64,000 nt of DNA from Lumbricus rubellus (Eukaryota > Annelida > Clitellata > Crassiclitellata > Lumbricidae), in assembly GCA_945859605.1 (NCBI GenBank), contig OX243820.1:28658406-28722405 (forward strand). The letters run 5' to 3'. A program made the translations under genes and the position numbers. Positions 23,907 through 34,354 of this stretch are shown one piece after another (the stretch's first letter is position 1; each line of letters opens with the position of its first letter). A model generated the notes under the pieces. That model was not told the DNA's origin and did not search any database. It was given only the letters and a program-made list of their open reading frames with translations.

Positions 23907-23974
23907 ATGGCGGCGACGAAGAAGGAGGAAAAGGAGCAGCAAGATCCGACCGACGACGCTTCGAAAGAGGAGAG
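23907..23974 (+). CDS. Candidate first coding exon of an unknown plus-strand gene
   Basis: An ATG in good context (CAACAATGG) opens 22 codons reading MAATKKEEKEQQDPTDD and onward, ending GAGGAGAG followed by the donor-like GTGAGA at 23975. The upstream 140 bp are CpG-dense, like a promoter. The peptide is strongly charged and codon-like, unlike surrounding intron sequence. It lies within protocadherin intron 1 on the opposite strand, so it would start a nested or antisense gene. I found no second exon and do not recognise the protein. It could instead be a chance ORF; reading through the donor meets TGA at once. Confidence 0.3.
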
Positions 23975-24121
23975 GTGAGAGGAGGGGAGGGGCGGGCGGC
24001 GTGCTACGTGATCGCCTGCTGATGTACGACGCTATAACAGCGTCGTCGTCGTCGTCGTCGCTTGTTAGACAGATCATTAGAATGGTGTTCCCTGGTTATA
24101 GCATGTAGCATTATACACGAT

Positions 24122-24445
24122 AGCTCACCACCACCCAGACTCCCCTACATGGCTCGCCACCACCCGGACTCCCCTGCATGGCTCACCACCACCCGGACTC
24201 CCCTACATGGCTCACCACCACCCAGACTCCCCTATATAGCTTACCATCACACAGACTCCCCTATATAGCTTACCACTACCCAGACTCCTTTATAACTCAC
24301 CACCACCCAGACTCCCCTACATGGCTCACCACCACCCAGACTCCCCTATATAGCTTACCACCACACACGCTCACCTATATAGCTTACCACTACCCAGACT
24401 CCCCTACATAGCTCACCACCACCACCCAGACTCCCCTATCACGGC
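24122..24445. repeat. 29-bp minisatellite, about 11 copies, intron 1
   Basis: Unit GCTCACCACCACCCAGACTC plus CCCTACATG, with TATATAGCTTACC variants. Confidence 0.95.
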
Positions 24446-24558
24446 GGAGTTGCCTGCCAGTTGCATATTGCTACCGCAGGAAGTGGCCGCTACCAATGGT
24501 AGGCTATATAATATATATACATAATACTATATATATTATATACATAATATTATATATA

Positions 24559-25533
24559 CACTGTGAGCCATAAAAAACCGTGCCACTTTATTTTTAGCTG
24601 TATCTCTGTCATTTCTTTGTCGATTTTTACACTTTTTGCATTACTTTAAACAGGAATCAATACTCTAAAGAGCAGAAATAAACATTATCGATTTCATCCT
24701 ACATGTATGTTAAACTTGTCTTGCGAAACTGAAAACACTAAAAAAACACGTGAGAATCGATTAATGCTGCTTTTTTACTACTTAAATGCAAACAATTCTT
24801 CAGTGCCTTTATTTGTTTAAAGTTTGTGTTCAAAATTACTTCCTTTTTCACGTAGGCCTACACATTCTGCCAAGCGACGTCGCCACTGATCAATTGCAGT
24901 GTCAATAAAATGTCGTTCCAGACGGATACGAGACACTGCCGAAGTTCATCAGTGTTCTGAATGCGCTTTTTGTACACGCGCTGTTCCATAATGGACCAGA
25001 TGGAATAATCGACTGGATTTAGGTCAGGCGAATTGGGTGGCCATATCTCTGGCCCTATGAAGTATGGTGCATTGCGAGCCAGAAACTCAATTGTTTCACA
25101 AGCCCGATGCTCCGGAGCTGAATCTTGTTGGAAAATGACGCGACGATTTTGGCCGACCACTTCCCGAAGCGCGTTCAACTGAACCGTTAGTTCACAACTT
25201 TCGCAGAAAGTCATCTAATGTTCTTCTTTTTCAATTCTTGTTCGGAAACTCCTTAATTAATCGTCTAGAAGAATAATTGTTGCATTCCCGCAGATTTTTA
25301 ATTAAAATTTTATCCTCAAAGCTCAACATTTATAAATTTTAACTCAAATTTTCAACCATCAACTTTATTTACATTATGCTGCGAAACGGATATGACGTCA
25401 TCGCGCAAGTAAATAAGTAAATCGTAGAGATTTAATTTTTCTTTCAAACGACACAAAAACTATAAAAATTGTTAAAATACCGACCGAGATAAAGCTAAAA
25501 ATAAAGTGGCACGGTTTTTTATGGCTCACAGTG
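24559..25533. mobile_element. Tc1/mariner-superfamily transposon with decayed transposase, intron 1
   Basis: 975 bp, TA on both sides. The terminal inverted repeats of about 52 bp start CACTGTGAGCCATAAAAAAC and differ at only two or so positions. The interior holds a minus-strand transposase fragment at 25214-24858 and a TATGACGTCATC motif near 25390. Full-length relatives are about 1.2-1.5 kb, so part of the coding region is lost. High end identity suggests a fairly recent copy. Confidence 0.95.
24858..25214 (-). pseudogene. Tc1/mariner transposase fragment (C-terminal catalytic half)
   Basis: 118 residues with the DDE-fold landmarks FQQDSAPEHRACETIEFL and WPPNSPDLNPVDYSIW. The second and third catalytic Asp are separated by 37 residues, the DD37D spacing reported for maT-like members of the IS630-Tc1-mariner group. 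The N-terminal DNA-binding part and the first catalytic Asp are missing, so it cannot be active. Confidence 0.9.
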
Positions 25534-25592
25534 TATATAACTATATATATATATATATATATAGGTTTGGATAACTATCTCCAAAGAATGTC

Positions 25593-25681
25593 AGTGCCCG
25601 TCCCAAGCCTATATAAAGGAGGAGGGCGGCGCCATTGATCTTAGTTAACACGTAGTGTCGTAAAACTGAAACTACTACTAC
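25593..25681 (+). repeat. Short interspersed repeat (CCAGTCCCAAGCC type), intron 1
   Basis: Reads GTCCCAAGCC, AAAGGAGGAGGGCGGCG and AGTGTCGTAAAACTGAAACT, then (ACT)n. Confidence 0.85.
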
Positions 25682-26288
25682 ACGGAATGTCAAAGGGGAA
25701 GGGAGTTTAGAGTGGCGGCGGGGGTGGGTGTGGGGTGATGATTTCGGACAATATTATGTAGGACCTAGACGAGAGTGGGGGAATTGCGCTCCCTATCCAT
25801 ATGGATGGGTGGTCAGACGCCACTGACCACACAAAGCCATGGTAAGTTTTGATATGGTAGGTATGCATTGTAAGTTAACAGAGTCGGAGGGGGAGGGCAG
25901 GCCCTACACGTGGACACCGTTCAGTCCAAACAACGAATTCCAACCCACACTTTGTAATGGTCTCTCTTTGCCAATTGGATATATTTGTATCATCACCAGT
26001 CATCCAATTTCTGTCACTCAGTTCTAAAGGGTTCTGAAACTTCTGATATTTGCTTTTCAACACCCAAGAGGCTATCATTTGTTCACCATTACATGAATAC
26101 ATGCATTATGTCAGCAGACGTGCACACACACATTTTGAGTGCTTCTGAAAGGCTCTTGCTGAAAAAAGTGCTTTAAAAAATGGTCACACCCATGTACGTG
26201 CAAACACGCTTGATTGATTTATTTTTGTGTGAAGTTGGTTTATTTGATGCACTACTTCATTTTATTCACTTGTTTGTTTTAGCACTAG
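25682..26288. other. Intron 1, no feature recognised
   Basis: Small ORFs only; none recognised. Confidence 0.4.
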
Positions 26289-26668
26289 CTCACGTCAATT
26301 TAACTCATGTCAATTTAACTCACGTCAATTAAACTCACGTCAATTTAACTCACGTCAATTTAACTCACGTCAATTTAACTCATGCAAATTTAACTCATGC
26401 AAATTTAACTCATGCAAATTTAACTCACGCCAATTTAACTCACGTCAATTTAACTCATGTAAATTTAACTCACGTCAATTTAACTCACGTCAATTTAACT
26501 CACGTCAATTTAACTCACGTCAATTTAACTCACGTCAATTTAACTCACGTCAATTTAACTCACGTCAATTTAAATCACGTCAATTTAACTCATGCCAGTT
26601 TAACTCATGTCAATTTAACTCCCGTCAATTTAACTCATGTCAATTTAACTCACGTCAATTTAACTCAC
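26289..26668. repeat. 15-bp minisatellite CACGTCAATTTAACT, about 25 copies, intron 1
   Basis: Regular 15-bp units; variants carry CATGCAAATTTAACT or CATGTCAATTTAACT. Adjacent to a SINE. Confidence 0.97.
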
Positions 26669-26674
26669 ATAACG

Positions 26675-26835
26675 CGGCTATAGGTTCGAATCCACCTCGC
26701 CGCGTAAGGACCTTGGGCAAGTTCTTCACTCATAATTGCTCAGCGCTTTGGCGTAAAACGCCGATGCCGTGTCCGCCCTGCATTCGGGAGCGCCTCTGAG
26801 TAGCGAGAGAGAAATTGAAGGTGCGCTATAACAAG
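26675..26835 (+). mobile_element. tRNA-derived SINE, family 2, copy 2 (head truncated)
   Basis: Begins inside the head at AGGTTCGAATCCACC (B-box), then GACCTTGGGCAAGTTCTTCA and GGGAGCGCCTCTGAGTAG. Ends GGTGCGCTATAA. Confidence 0.8.
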
Positions 26836-26976
26836 TGGACATACAAATAGGCACATAATATACACAAAGAGATTCTTAAAGGAACCTGAATATGACATTA
26901 AATTACTACTGTATAGGCCTAATGATCAAACACTAACAAATTTCAATTCAATTAAATATAATAAACACTGCATTAC

Positions 26977-29940
26977 CTGAATAACATATGGGTTGTACGA
27001 CGTTGACCCGGATCGAGGTGATCTCAACCTTTCATCGGACAACACCCCATCGAAGTCATCCTCCATCATCCTAAGATTCAGCTCCTTCTTCGATCCACCG
27101 TCCTCATCCACGCAGCTTCCGTGTTCCGCTGCTCCACTAAAGTCGCCGCTCACATCCGAAGCCGTCGTCTGCTTCGTTCCCGCCATCGTCGTCGTCTTCG
27201 AAAACATCTTCAACGTTTCCGTTCTACAGTTGTAGCTGTGCGTCTGCTTCTCGCGATCCTTCCTACAGATGAAGACGATCGCTAGTATCAGCACGATGAT
27301 CACGATCCCAGAGATGATAGCCATCACGACGATGATCAACACGCTCTGCGGTAGAGTGTGACGCGATTTATCCGACGGCGCGAACACGACTGATCGGTTG
27401 ACGACGATGTTGAGACGGGCGAAGGAGAATCTGGGCGGCGATCCGTCGTCCTTGGCGACGAACTCCAGCGAGTGCTGCTGCCCGTCGAGGTCCGTCAGGT
27501 CCCCGTGGACGAGGACGGTTCCAAGTTCCATGTCGACGTCGAAGAGTTCTGTCTTACTTTCGTCGACGATGTCGTAGACGATCTTCCCGTTCTGTCCGAC
27601 GTCGAGGTCGTGCGCGCCTATCCGCGTGATCACGTGACCCTTCGGTGTTTGATTCGAAATGTAGATGGTGTTGTTGTGCTGGGCCGGGTAGTCGAACACC
27701 GGTGAGTTGTCGTTCTCGTCCGTCACGTAGATGGTTACACTGGCCGAACTGCTGAGCGGTGGTATACCCCGGTCACTTGCGATCACCGTTAGGTAGTACA
27801 CCGAGACCGTCTCTCTATCAAGAACCTTCATCGTCAGGATCAGTCCGGACTTGTGATCAACATCAAAGAGATCGGAGCCGTCGGTCGGGAGAATAGAGTA
27901 GGTCACCTCCCCGTACACAGAGCTGTCACGATCGTGCGCCGCGACGGCACCGACCTCCGCCCCAGGAGGGAGGTTCTCCAAGACCGCGAAGGAGTATGCG
28001 GGATGCGAGAAAACTGGTTTCTCGTCGTTAACATCGAGTATGGTGACGAAAGCCTCTGCGGTGCTTGACCTTGGTGGAATGCCTTGATCGTGCGCAACGA
28101 CCTGGAATCGAACCACCTCTCCTTTCTCACGGTCAAACGCAATGGCGGCTGTTACGAGACCAGTGTCTGGTTCCACGTGAAACCAGTGTGCTGAATCGCC
28201 GCCGAGGCTGTAGAAGATCCGACCGTTTTTGTCTGAGTCACGGTCCGTGGCGTTGACGTGCATCAGAACTGCGCCGATGTAGTTATTCTCGATCAGCTCA
28301 GCCCTATAGACGGACTGACTGAACACCGGGTCGTTATCGTTCACGTCGACGATCACCACTCGGAGGTACTCCACAGACTCCTGCGGCTTTTCACCCAAGT
28401 CCGTGCAGGTCAAGGACAGACCGTAAGACGACTGGAGTTCGCGGTCCACCAGAGCAGACGTCACGATCTGGAACTCCGAACCGTAAGACTCGACGATGCG
28501 GAAGTGAGAGTCGTTGAGGTGGCATTCGAATCGTCCGTTCTCACCGCTGTCCTTATCGGTGATAGTCAGGTGTGCAACGAAAGTGCTTAGGGCGCTGTTC
28601 TCCGAGATCTCCGCCGTGTCAGTGGAAGGCGACAGAGTGGAGATGGTTATCTCAGGAGCATTATCGTTGTCATCACCGACTAGAACGGTAACCGATGCTG
28701 AAACAGGAGTGGAGTCAGAGCCGCGATCTCGAGCAACAACCGTCAGAAAATAAATGGAATTTTCCTCAAAGTCCAGGTTTCCCTTAACGTAGAGATCCCC
28801 GCTCGAGTTGTCGATGCCGAACAGGTTACCGTATGCAGCGGACGAGGGTAGGGACATGGAATAGGTGACCTCTCCGTTCAGCCCAATGTCTGCATCCACG
28901 GCTCGCATCTCAAGAATCGTCGTCTGTTTCTGGACGTTCTCCCTCACCGCGACCGTGTAGTTGTCCTTCTCGAAGACCGGAATGTTATCGTTGACATCAA
29001 GAACGTGGACAACAACATCCATGGACCCGGAGTTCGGTGGATATCCCCCGTCAACTGCAACGATCTGCAGATTATACCTATCAAGTTCTTCGCGATCCAG
29101 GCTCCTCGTGAGCATCAACTTACTGTCGGACGCCCCGTCCGAACGGCGATTACCACCCCCGACCAACTTGAATCGCTCAAAGTCCGACACGAGTCTGTAG
29201 CTTCGAATGGAGAACTCCGGGCTGTCGAGATCGACGGCGCTCGGCACGAGTAGTATCGTTCCCACGGCGGCAGACTCCGACACCTCGACGACCTGCTCGT
29301 CACGGTCGAACGTCGGCCAGTTGTCGTTGATGTCAAGGATGGTCACAGACGCGCGGATGATCCGGAAGAACTGCGCCGGTTGGAGGACGACGTCGATCCG
29401 AATGTCGCAGACGATCTGGCTCGGACAGATCGCCTCACGGTCGATCTGGGAACTTGTCCGGATGATCCCCGTGGAGTTATCCATCACGAAGAGATTCTGC
29501 TGACGCAGGAACCGGAACTGGATCTGCTGAAGGGCGGCATCGCCGTAGATCGTACCGAGGCTCGCATCGTCGATGACGTTTCCGACGTACGTACCGGCCC
29601 CCTGCTCCTCCTCGAGTCGGTATTTCAATTCGAGCGGTTCCTGGCCGTTTGCTGGACTACTCGAGAAGACAGAAACCGCCGATAAAATCAATAGCGTTTT
29701 TGCGACAACGTGACGAAGAGATAGTTTGCGGTGACATCTCTGTGACACCGACGACGATGCCATCATCGTCGACCGCTGGGGAGAAGAAGATGGAGAAGGT
29801 TGATGAGGAGAGGGTTGATGAGGAGAGGGTTGATGAGGAGAGGGTGAATGGAAAGTGCTTTTCTTCCACCACTGCGTCCGCGGTGGCACATCGCCATTCA
29901 TCCCATCATGTATCTTGTCATCGCCGCTTCCAACATCCAT
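26977..29940 (-). CDS. Protocadherin, coding exon 1 (signal peptide, EC1-EC7, membrane segment)
   Basis: This exon encodes residues 1-988. Seven cadherin repeats lie at about 100-211, 212-323, 324-431, 432-540, 541-644, 645-749 and 750-850. Linker motifs LDINDNWP, LDVNDNIP, GDDNDNAP, VDVNDNDP, LDVNDEKP and TDENDNSP end EC1-EC6; the EC5 motif has DE in place of DN. DRE and DxD calcium-site motifs recur through the repeats. A membrane helix spans about 866-892, followed by a basic RKDREK stretch. Two starts are possible. ATG 29940 is the first after an in-frame stop near 30031. ATG 29766 (residue 59) directly precedes a hydrophobic signal peptide ending near ANG|QEP (99/100). Reading past 26977 meets a stop at 26926, but a good donor lies at 26976. 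One large ectodomain exon is usual for protocadherins. GC-rich coding contrasts with AT-rich flanks. Confidence 0.95.
29799..29845 (-). repeat. 15-bp coding repeat in the protocadherin N-terminus
   Basis: Three exact units encode SPHQP repeats (residues about 34-50), upstream of the likely signal peptide. Confidence 0.9.
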
Positions 29941-30631
29941 CCCTATAGCCTTAAGTGAATTCCTCTTCCTCCTCCGCCTTCTCCCACAAGCAATATCTCT
30001 CGTAAATCCAAAACTGTTTACACAAAGTTTTCAACTTCTGCGTTGGCGTCGGTAATCAGAAGATTGTGTTGTTCGCCGATGGACGGATATCAAGCCTGAA
30101 TCAAAACCAATATCGTTATTAGTTTTATGATCGTTTAGCCCCATATAAAACGACATTAATGCATCTCTGTTACTCGCACTCGTGCTTCACATGCAGACAA
30201 GCAATCTATTATTATGAGACCCTTTCATGTAAGATTTGTCAGTTAAAGTGTAGCATGATTTAAACGAGTCATTCACAGATCCTGTAAATAAGTTAAGCAC
30301 CATAATAAATCACGTTCCATTCGATTTTTGCTAGGCAGGAACTTGTCATACATCATAAGACAACTCTCTTAATAGTAATAATAAATTATAATAATAAATA
30401 CTGATGGAATATGATAATGAATAATAATATCAATGACAAATCATAATTATAAAAAAAAATAGATAACAACAACAATAACAACAACAACAACAACAATAAC
30501 AACAATAGAAAACAACAGCAATAATAAAACGTCAATAATAAAAATGTTTGTTAATTTAAATGACAAATTAAACAATAAGATAGCATAGTAACAGATGTAA
30601 CTCCGCCATAGGCTAACCCTTAGAGAGTAGT
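29941..30631. other. Upstream of the protocadherin ORF; no exon proven
   Basis: An in-frame stop lies near 30031. An acceptor-like TTTTGATTCAG on the minus strand near 30097 could begin the 5' untranslated part of exon 1. An (AAC)n run lies at 30465-30510. Confidence 0.35.
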
Positions 30632-30672
30632 TTGTGTCTGTCCCAAGCCAGGATAAAGGAGGAGGGTTCTGT
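30632..30672 (+). repeat. Short interspersed repeat (CCAGTCCCAAGCC type), truncated
   Basis: Only CTGTCCCAAGCC and GGATAAAGGAGGAGGG remain. Confidence 0.75.
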
Positions 30673-30837
30673 GGTGGGCTTGCATCCCATCCAGGTAAAA
30701 CAACTTTAGCATGAGAAACAAAATGCAGATAGTAAGCAACAGATGATTAAAAAGTTTAACCGGAGTCGAATCTAACTTATGGCAGCTTGCAAGGCGCCAA
30801 TCAGTCTTACAGCATATTTTACAGTCGCCACCTAGGG

Positions 30838-30920
30838 AGTTGGAAGGCAGAGTCTACCTTATGGGGCTGGCAGGTATTGAACCTGCATCTTTTTTATCTT
30901 TATGACAGTTTGTTACCACT
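30838..30920 (-). mobile_element. tRNA-like SINE head
   Basis: Minus strand reads GTGGTTGAGTGGTAAC (A-box) and GCAGGTTCAATACCTGCC (B-box with arms of a T-stem). Too irregular in the anticodon arm to be a working tRNA. Confidence 0.55.
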
Positions 30921-31029
30921 CAACCACTTCCTCCTCCCCCCCCCCCAAAGAAGCTGTCCTTGGACCCTACAGAAGCTCGAATAGGAGTAGCAAGACTACG
31001 AGACAGAGAGAATTTAGGCAAACAAGCGC

Positions 31030-31155
31030 ATGCACACGCACAAACAACTACGCACGCACACACCTACGCACGCGCACACCTACGCACACACATACGCACG
31101 TACACACCTACATGTACACACACACAAACACATACACACACATACACACACACCC
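31030..31155. repeat. (CA)n-rich microsatellite
   Basis: Interrupted CACA/CGCA run. Confidence 0.85.
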
Positions 31156-31924
31156 GCATCTCAAGTCCCATCAAGAAGAGGTTAGAATAAAAATATCATT
31201 TCCATATCGTCCTTAAGCTCCGAGCCAAACATAATCTATACAGACCCAAATATCACATCCACACATGATATGGTTTAGTTGACCAACTAAACCCCTATAG
31301 GAAATGAGTGTGGAAGATGGGGGTAGTCTACCCGAAAGAATTAGCTTCTAAACAAACACAGATATTAAAGGTTATCAAGTATCACAGAAGTAGTACTACA
31401 ATAGGCAACATGGCAGCTAATGTAGGCCTACATCTTTCAAACCCCAACTGAATGAATGAATGAATGAATAATAAGATATTAATGTGTTTGTAAAAATTAA
31501 CTAATCATTATTGGTGAAACCAAAGCTTGCAGTCATAGGTTATAATTATGGCAAATTTATTTATTACTAAAGTCTAGCACTTAAAACTATTGGCTATTAC
31601 AACAGTAAGGAAGAAAGCTGGTGCTCACTTTTGAAACCCTCACTCTCTTTAAGATGTTGATTCCCAAAAACATTCACTTAGGAACCTCAGGTGTTCTTAA
31701 AGTGCAACATGAAGAAGCTACAATAGACCTTAATTTGTGGAGGATCAATTAAATTAAGACAGCACCTTGCAAGTGCGTGACAATTTACTTCAACGCTATA
31801 GAACTCCAATGCTCGGTTGGCCAGTGCAAAAAAGCGTTGGAAAGATTTTGGATGTCCATTTGCTTGCCAATAGTACAGTAACTCTAGTCTAGTGCAAACA
31901 GCAATAATGTGCAACTTATGTTCA
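31156..31924. other. No feature recognised
   Basis: Unique-looking AT-rich sequence. Confidence 0.4.
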
Positions 31925-32105
31925 CTGATTGTTCAGGGCTTTTTGCATGCAGTTCTACACAGAATGTACATTTCTAAATGGATTTGTGCAGTTGTACATG
32001 TAGAAGCACATCTGAATTTTCAATTGGTTAAAACTGGTCATTGTCCTCCGGTTGGGAGTAATTCATAATACCATGGAAAACGGAAAAGGAAAGGTGTTGT
32101 GCAGT
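31925..32105 (-). repeat. Dispersed repeat, inverted copy of 8180-8350
   Basis: Shares the GGATTTGTGCA...CCATGG...GGAAAGG order on the opposite strand. Confidence 0.6.
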
Positions 32106-32319
32106 TCTAAAAATTCCGTTAAAAAACCCTGCTTATGTTTTAGCTCATCTACACTTCAGACAGTTATGTTGAAACTGTAATAATAGAGATTATCGAGCCA
32201 ATTGTCAATTTTAAATTGCCTCAATCAATAATATCAACAGTCTTTGTGGTGAGATGTTGCATTTATATGTTATGCATACAACACTTGAGAAAGTAACATC
32301 GCATCCATTAACACTTTAG

Positions 32320-32435
32320 CTCCTTCTCTCAGTTTGACTTTAATATGATTCCCTGTTCCAATCCATCTCTATTGACAAGTAGACATCGCATCAATCTTTA
32401 CCGTTTTCCAGTATAACTCCTGTTCCTCAACACCG
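32320..32435 (+). repeat. Unnamed repeat with uninterrupted TTCCCTGT site
   Basis: Matches 39400-39438 joined to 39755-39830, without the MITE found there. Reads GATTCCCTGTTCCAATCC, then ATTGACA and CAATCTTTACC.TTTCCAGT. Confidence 0.85.
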
Positions 32436-32704
32436 TTTATTCCCTAAGCATCCTCGTCATTTCTCCAACCGCAGTCTCTAATTTAGGTAGATGAAATTTC
32501 TCTCCATCATCATGCATACAGAAATCGGTTCTCGTATATGCACCCGGGATTGTTGTTGCTGTTGAAGGTATATATACAGTGAACTGGATCCGGCTAATCA
32601 GTTCTATTTTCTACTTTTTGTTGACTAAATATTGGATCGGTTTGCAGTGAAAAGTGTTAGGTTGTGTTACCTCGCGAGGGTTTATTGCACGGTTTAGTAT
32701 CAAC

Positions 32705-33030
32705 ATCATCTAATAGCAGCAGCAGCTGCAGCAGCGGAGGTGGCGCTTGGACGAGCGTCAGCGCTTGATTGCTAGGCTACTGTTCGTCTCTCATTGCTGC
32801 TGCATCAGAGATTCAATTTCCGACGCTCTTGTTCACGTTAAGTCTATGGTCGAGGCTCTGTTTTTGTCGTTGCTGTTGTACAACCGGAAGCAACATTTGC
32901 TCTACCGTTGTTACTGTTGCTGTTTGCGTTGTACAAACCGGAAGAGGTTGCACTGTCGTTGTTGCTGTTGTTTTGTGCGTTGTACAACCGGAAGCAATGG
33001 TTGCATTGTCGTTGTTGCTGTTGGGCACGT
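32705..33030. repeat. Degenerate 60-65-bp tandem repeat rich in GTTGCT
   Basis: Three units containing GTTGTACAACCGGAAG and CGTTGTTGCTGTTG. A 131-residue ORF in it is a repeat artefact. Confidence 0.75.
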
Positions 33031-33469
33031 GATCGAGTCGAGAGTTTGTTCTACTCGTGAGTCATCATGTAGGACAATTATTAATGAAAACGTATTTCTA
33101 CAGCAACTTATTACTACAGTGCTTTTTATAATAGGCATGTAGATACTATAGTGCAGAAAGTTGATTCAAAGACTTGCTGAGTTCAAAAAGTAGTCGTCAG
33201 AGATTAGTCAAAATTTGCAGGCTCTCGAGCACCAGTGGGTTAGCCTACTTATGGTTCTACATCATTGAAAATTCGTACGCGAAATCACATAAACCCTTGC
33301 TCTTTTATATATCTCCTATCAAAACCACAAACTGGTTAATTCTTGACGTTTGCTTAGCCTACTGCATATATATCAAATTCTCTAATTCTGTGTACATAAT
33401 TTCATGAAGAAACGTCCGAAATATTTGCTATAGCATCACTGTCCGCATGAAGATAGAGGGATTTATCAA

Positions 33470-33910
33470 ACCGTCGCGACGTACGTGTTTGATGTGTGCG
33501 CTGACCGCCGCAAATTTAAGAATGTTTGCACATCTTCCTGATAACATCTGACATCATTCATTGATCATTTGACACTGGGACGTGCCGGACTTTGCCGCTC
33601 CGGATCAGCACTATCGCGGAAACGGATTTTAGGAATGTCGACGCTATCCGCGGATCGGGTCGGCGCTTGGACTGCTGGTGGTGGAGGTGGGAGTGGAGGG
33701 GGTAGGGGAGTCTCTCGCACTAGTCGTCCGCTTGTGATGGTCAATAATTTCTGCTCCATTCGCCGTTAAGTGCGCGGTTATATAGCGCTACGAGTTCGGC
33801 TTACTGCAGCACGAACTATAAGCGAGAGCTGTGTATACACGCGGGATTAGCCGTCAACGACTGTTACGTCTGACCTGCTCTGACTCTGCGGTGGCGGCGG
33901 TGCTGGGTTT
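33470..33910. promoter_or_regulatory. CpG-rich patch, possible promoter
   Basis: CpG-dense sequence in an AT-rich area, 3.6 kb upstream of the protocadherin ORF. A minus-strand ORF (33759-33565, 64 residues, Pro-rich middle) starts GCGAATGG, 20-odd bp below a TATATAA on that strand. This could be a first exon or the protocadherin promoter; neither is shown. Confidence 0.25.
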
Positions 33911-34323
33911 AAACGACACTTCGTGAACACTGAAGAATTTGAACGAGAGATAAACAAGGATTGGATGTTATACTATGATGTTCTGACGATATTAGGATTA
34001 ATCCCGGTTCGGAAGGGAAGGAATTATTATTATAGGCTGTAGTGCAACAATAATTATAAGCATGACAATGAAACTTCATGTCAGTATAGCATACTTGCAT
34101 GCTAGCATACTACGAGAAACGCAAGATCTTATCGTTTTAGAGAATCGTATGACTCATGTCACTCATTGATCTCTTGAACTCACGTAGAGCACTTTCTCCT
34201 TCGGCATGCATTTGGCTTGCTACGGCGCAACGAAAAGTAATTGTCTCGTAATCTTACCACAATTACTACTGCTATTACACTTACTACTACTATACTACTA
34301 TTATCAACTACTACCTCGGTTAC

Positions 34324-34354
<31 letters not shown>

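Larger units (their letters stand above)
15568..29940 (-). other. Gene span: delta-1-like protocadherin, four coding exons
   Basis: Gene-level entry. Coding exons are 29940-26977, 21564-21331, 18279-18096 and 16379-15568; introns are 5412, 3051 and 1716 bp. Donors read CAG|GTAATG, CAG|GTCAGT and TAG|GTATGT; acceptors read TTTCAG|AAT, AAAAG|GTC and TTGTAG|AC. Phases are 0, 0 and 1, so the frame stays open to the stop at 15568. The coding length is 4194 nt, or 1397 residues. Seven EC repeats plus a long tail match the delta-1 protocadherins (vertebrate PCDH1, 7, 9 and 11 class), which are calcium-dependent adhesion and signalling proteins of the plasma membrane. The exon chain is my inference from splice signals and phase; 5' untranslated exons were not identified. 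Confidence 0.85.

Noticed and set aside
24122..24445. Possible CRISPR-like or coding repeat (LPYMARHHPDS-type peptide)
   Set aside because: Contiguous 29-bp units without spacers; several frames are open and there is no start or context of a gene.
26289..26668. Possible CRISPR-like array
   Set aside because: The 15-bp units are contiguous with no spacers, and the genome is eukaryotic; it is a minisatellite.
27903..29685. Plus-strand and alternate-frame ORFs of 60-110 residues
   Set aside because: Shadows of the GC-rich protocadherin exon.
29940..33910. CpG patch at 33.5-33.9 kb as proven protocadherin promoter
   Set aside because: Position and strand fit, but I could not show a splice from there to the main exon; kept only as a low-confidence feature.
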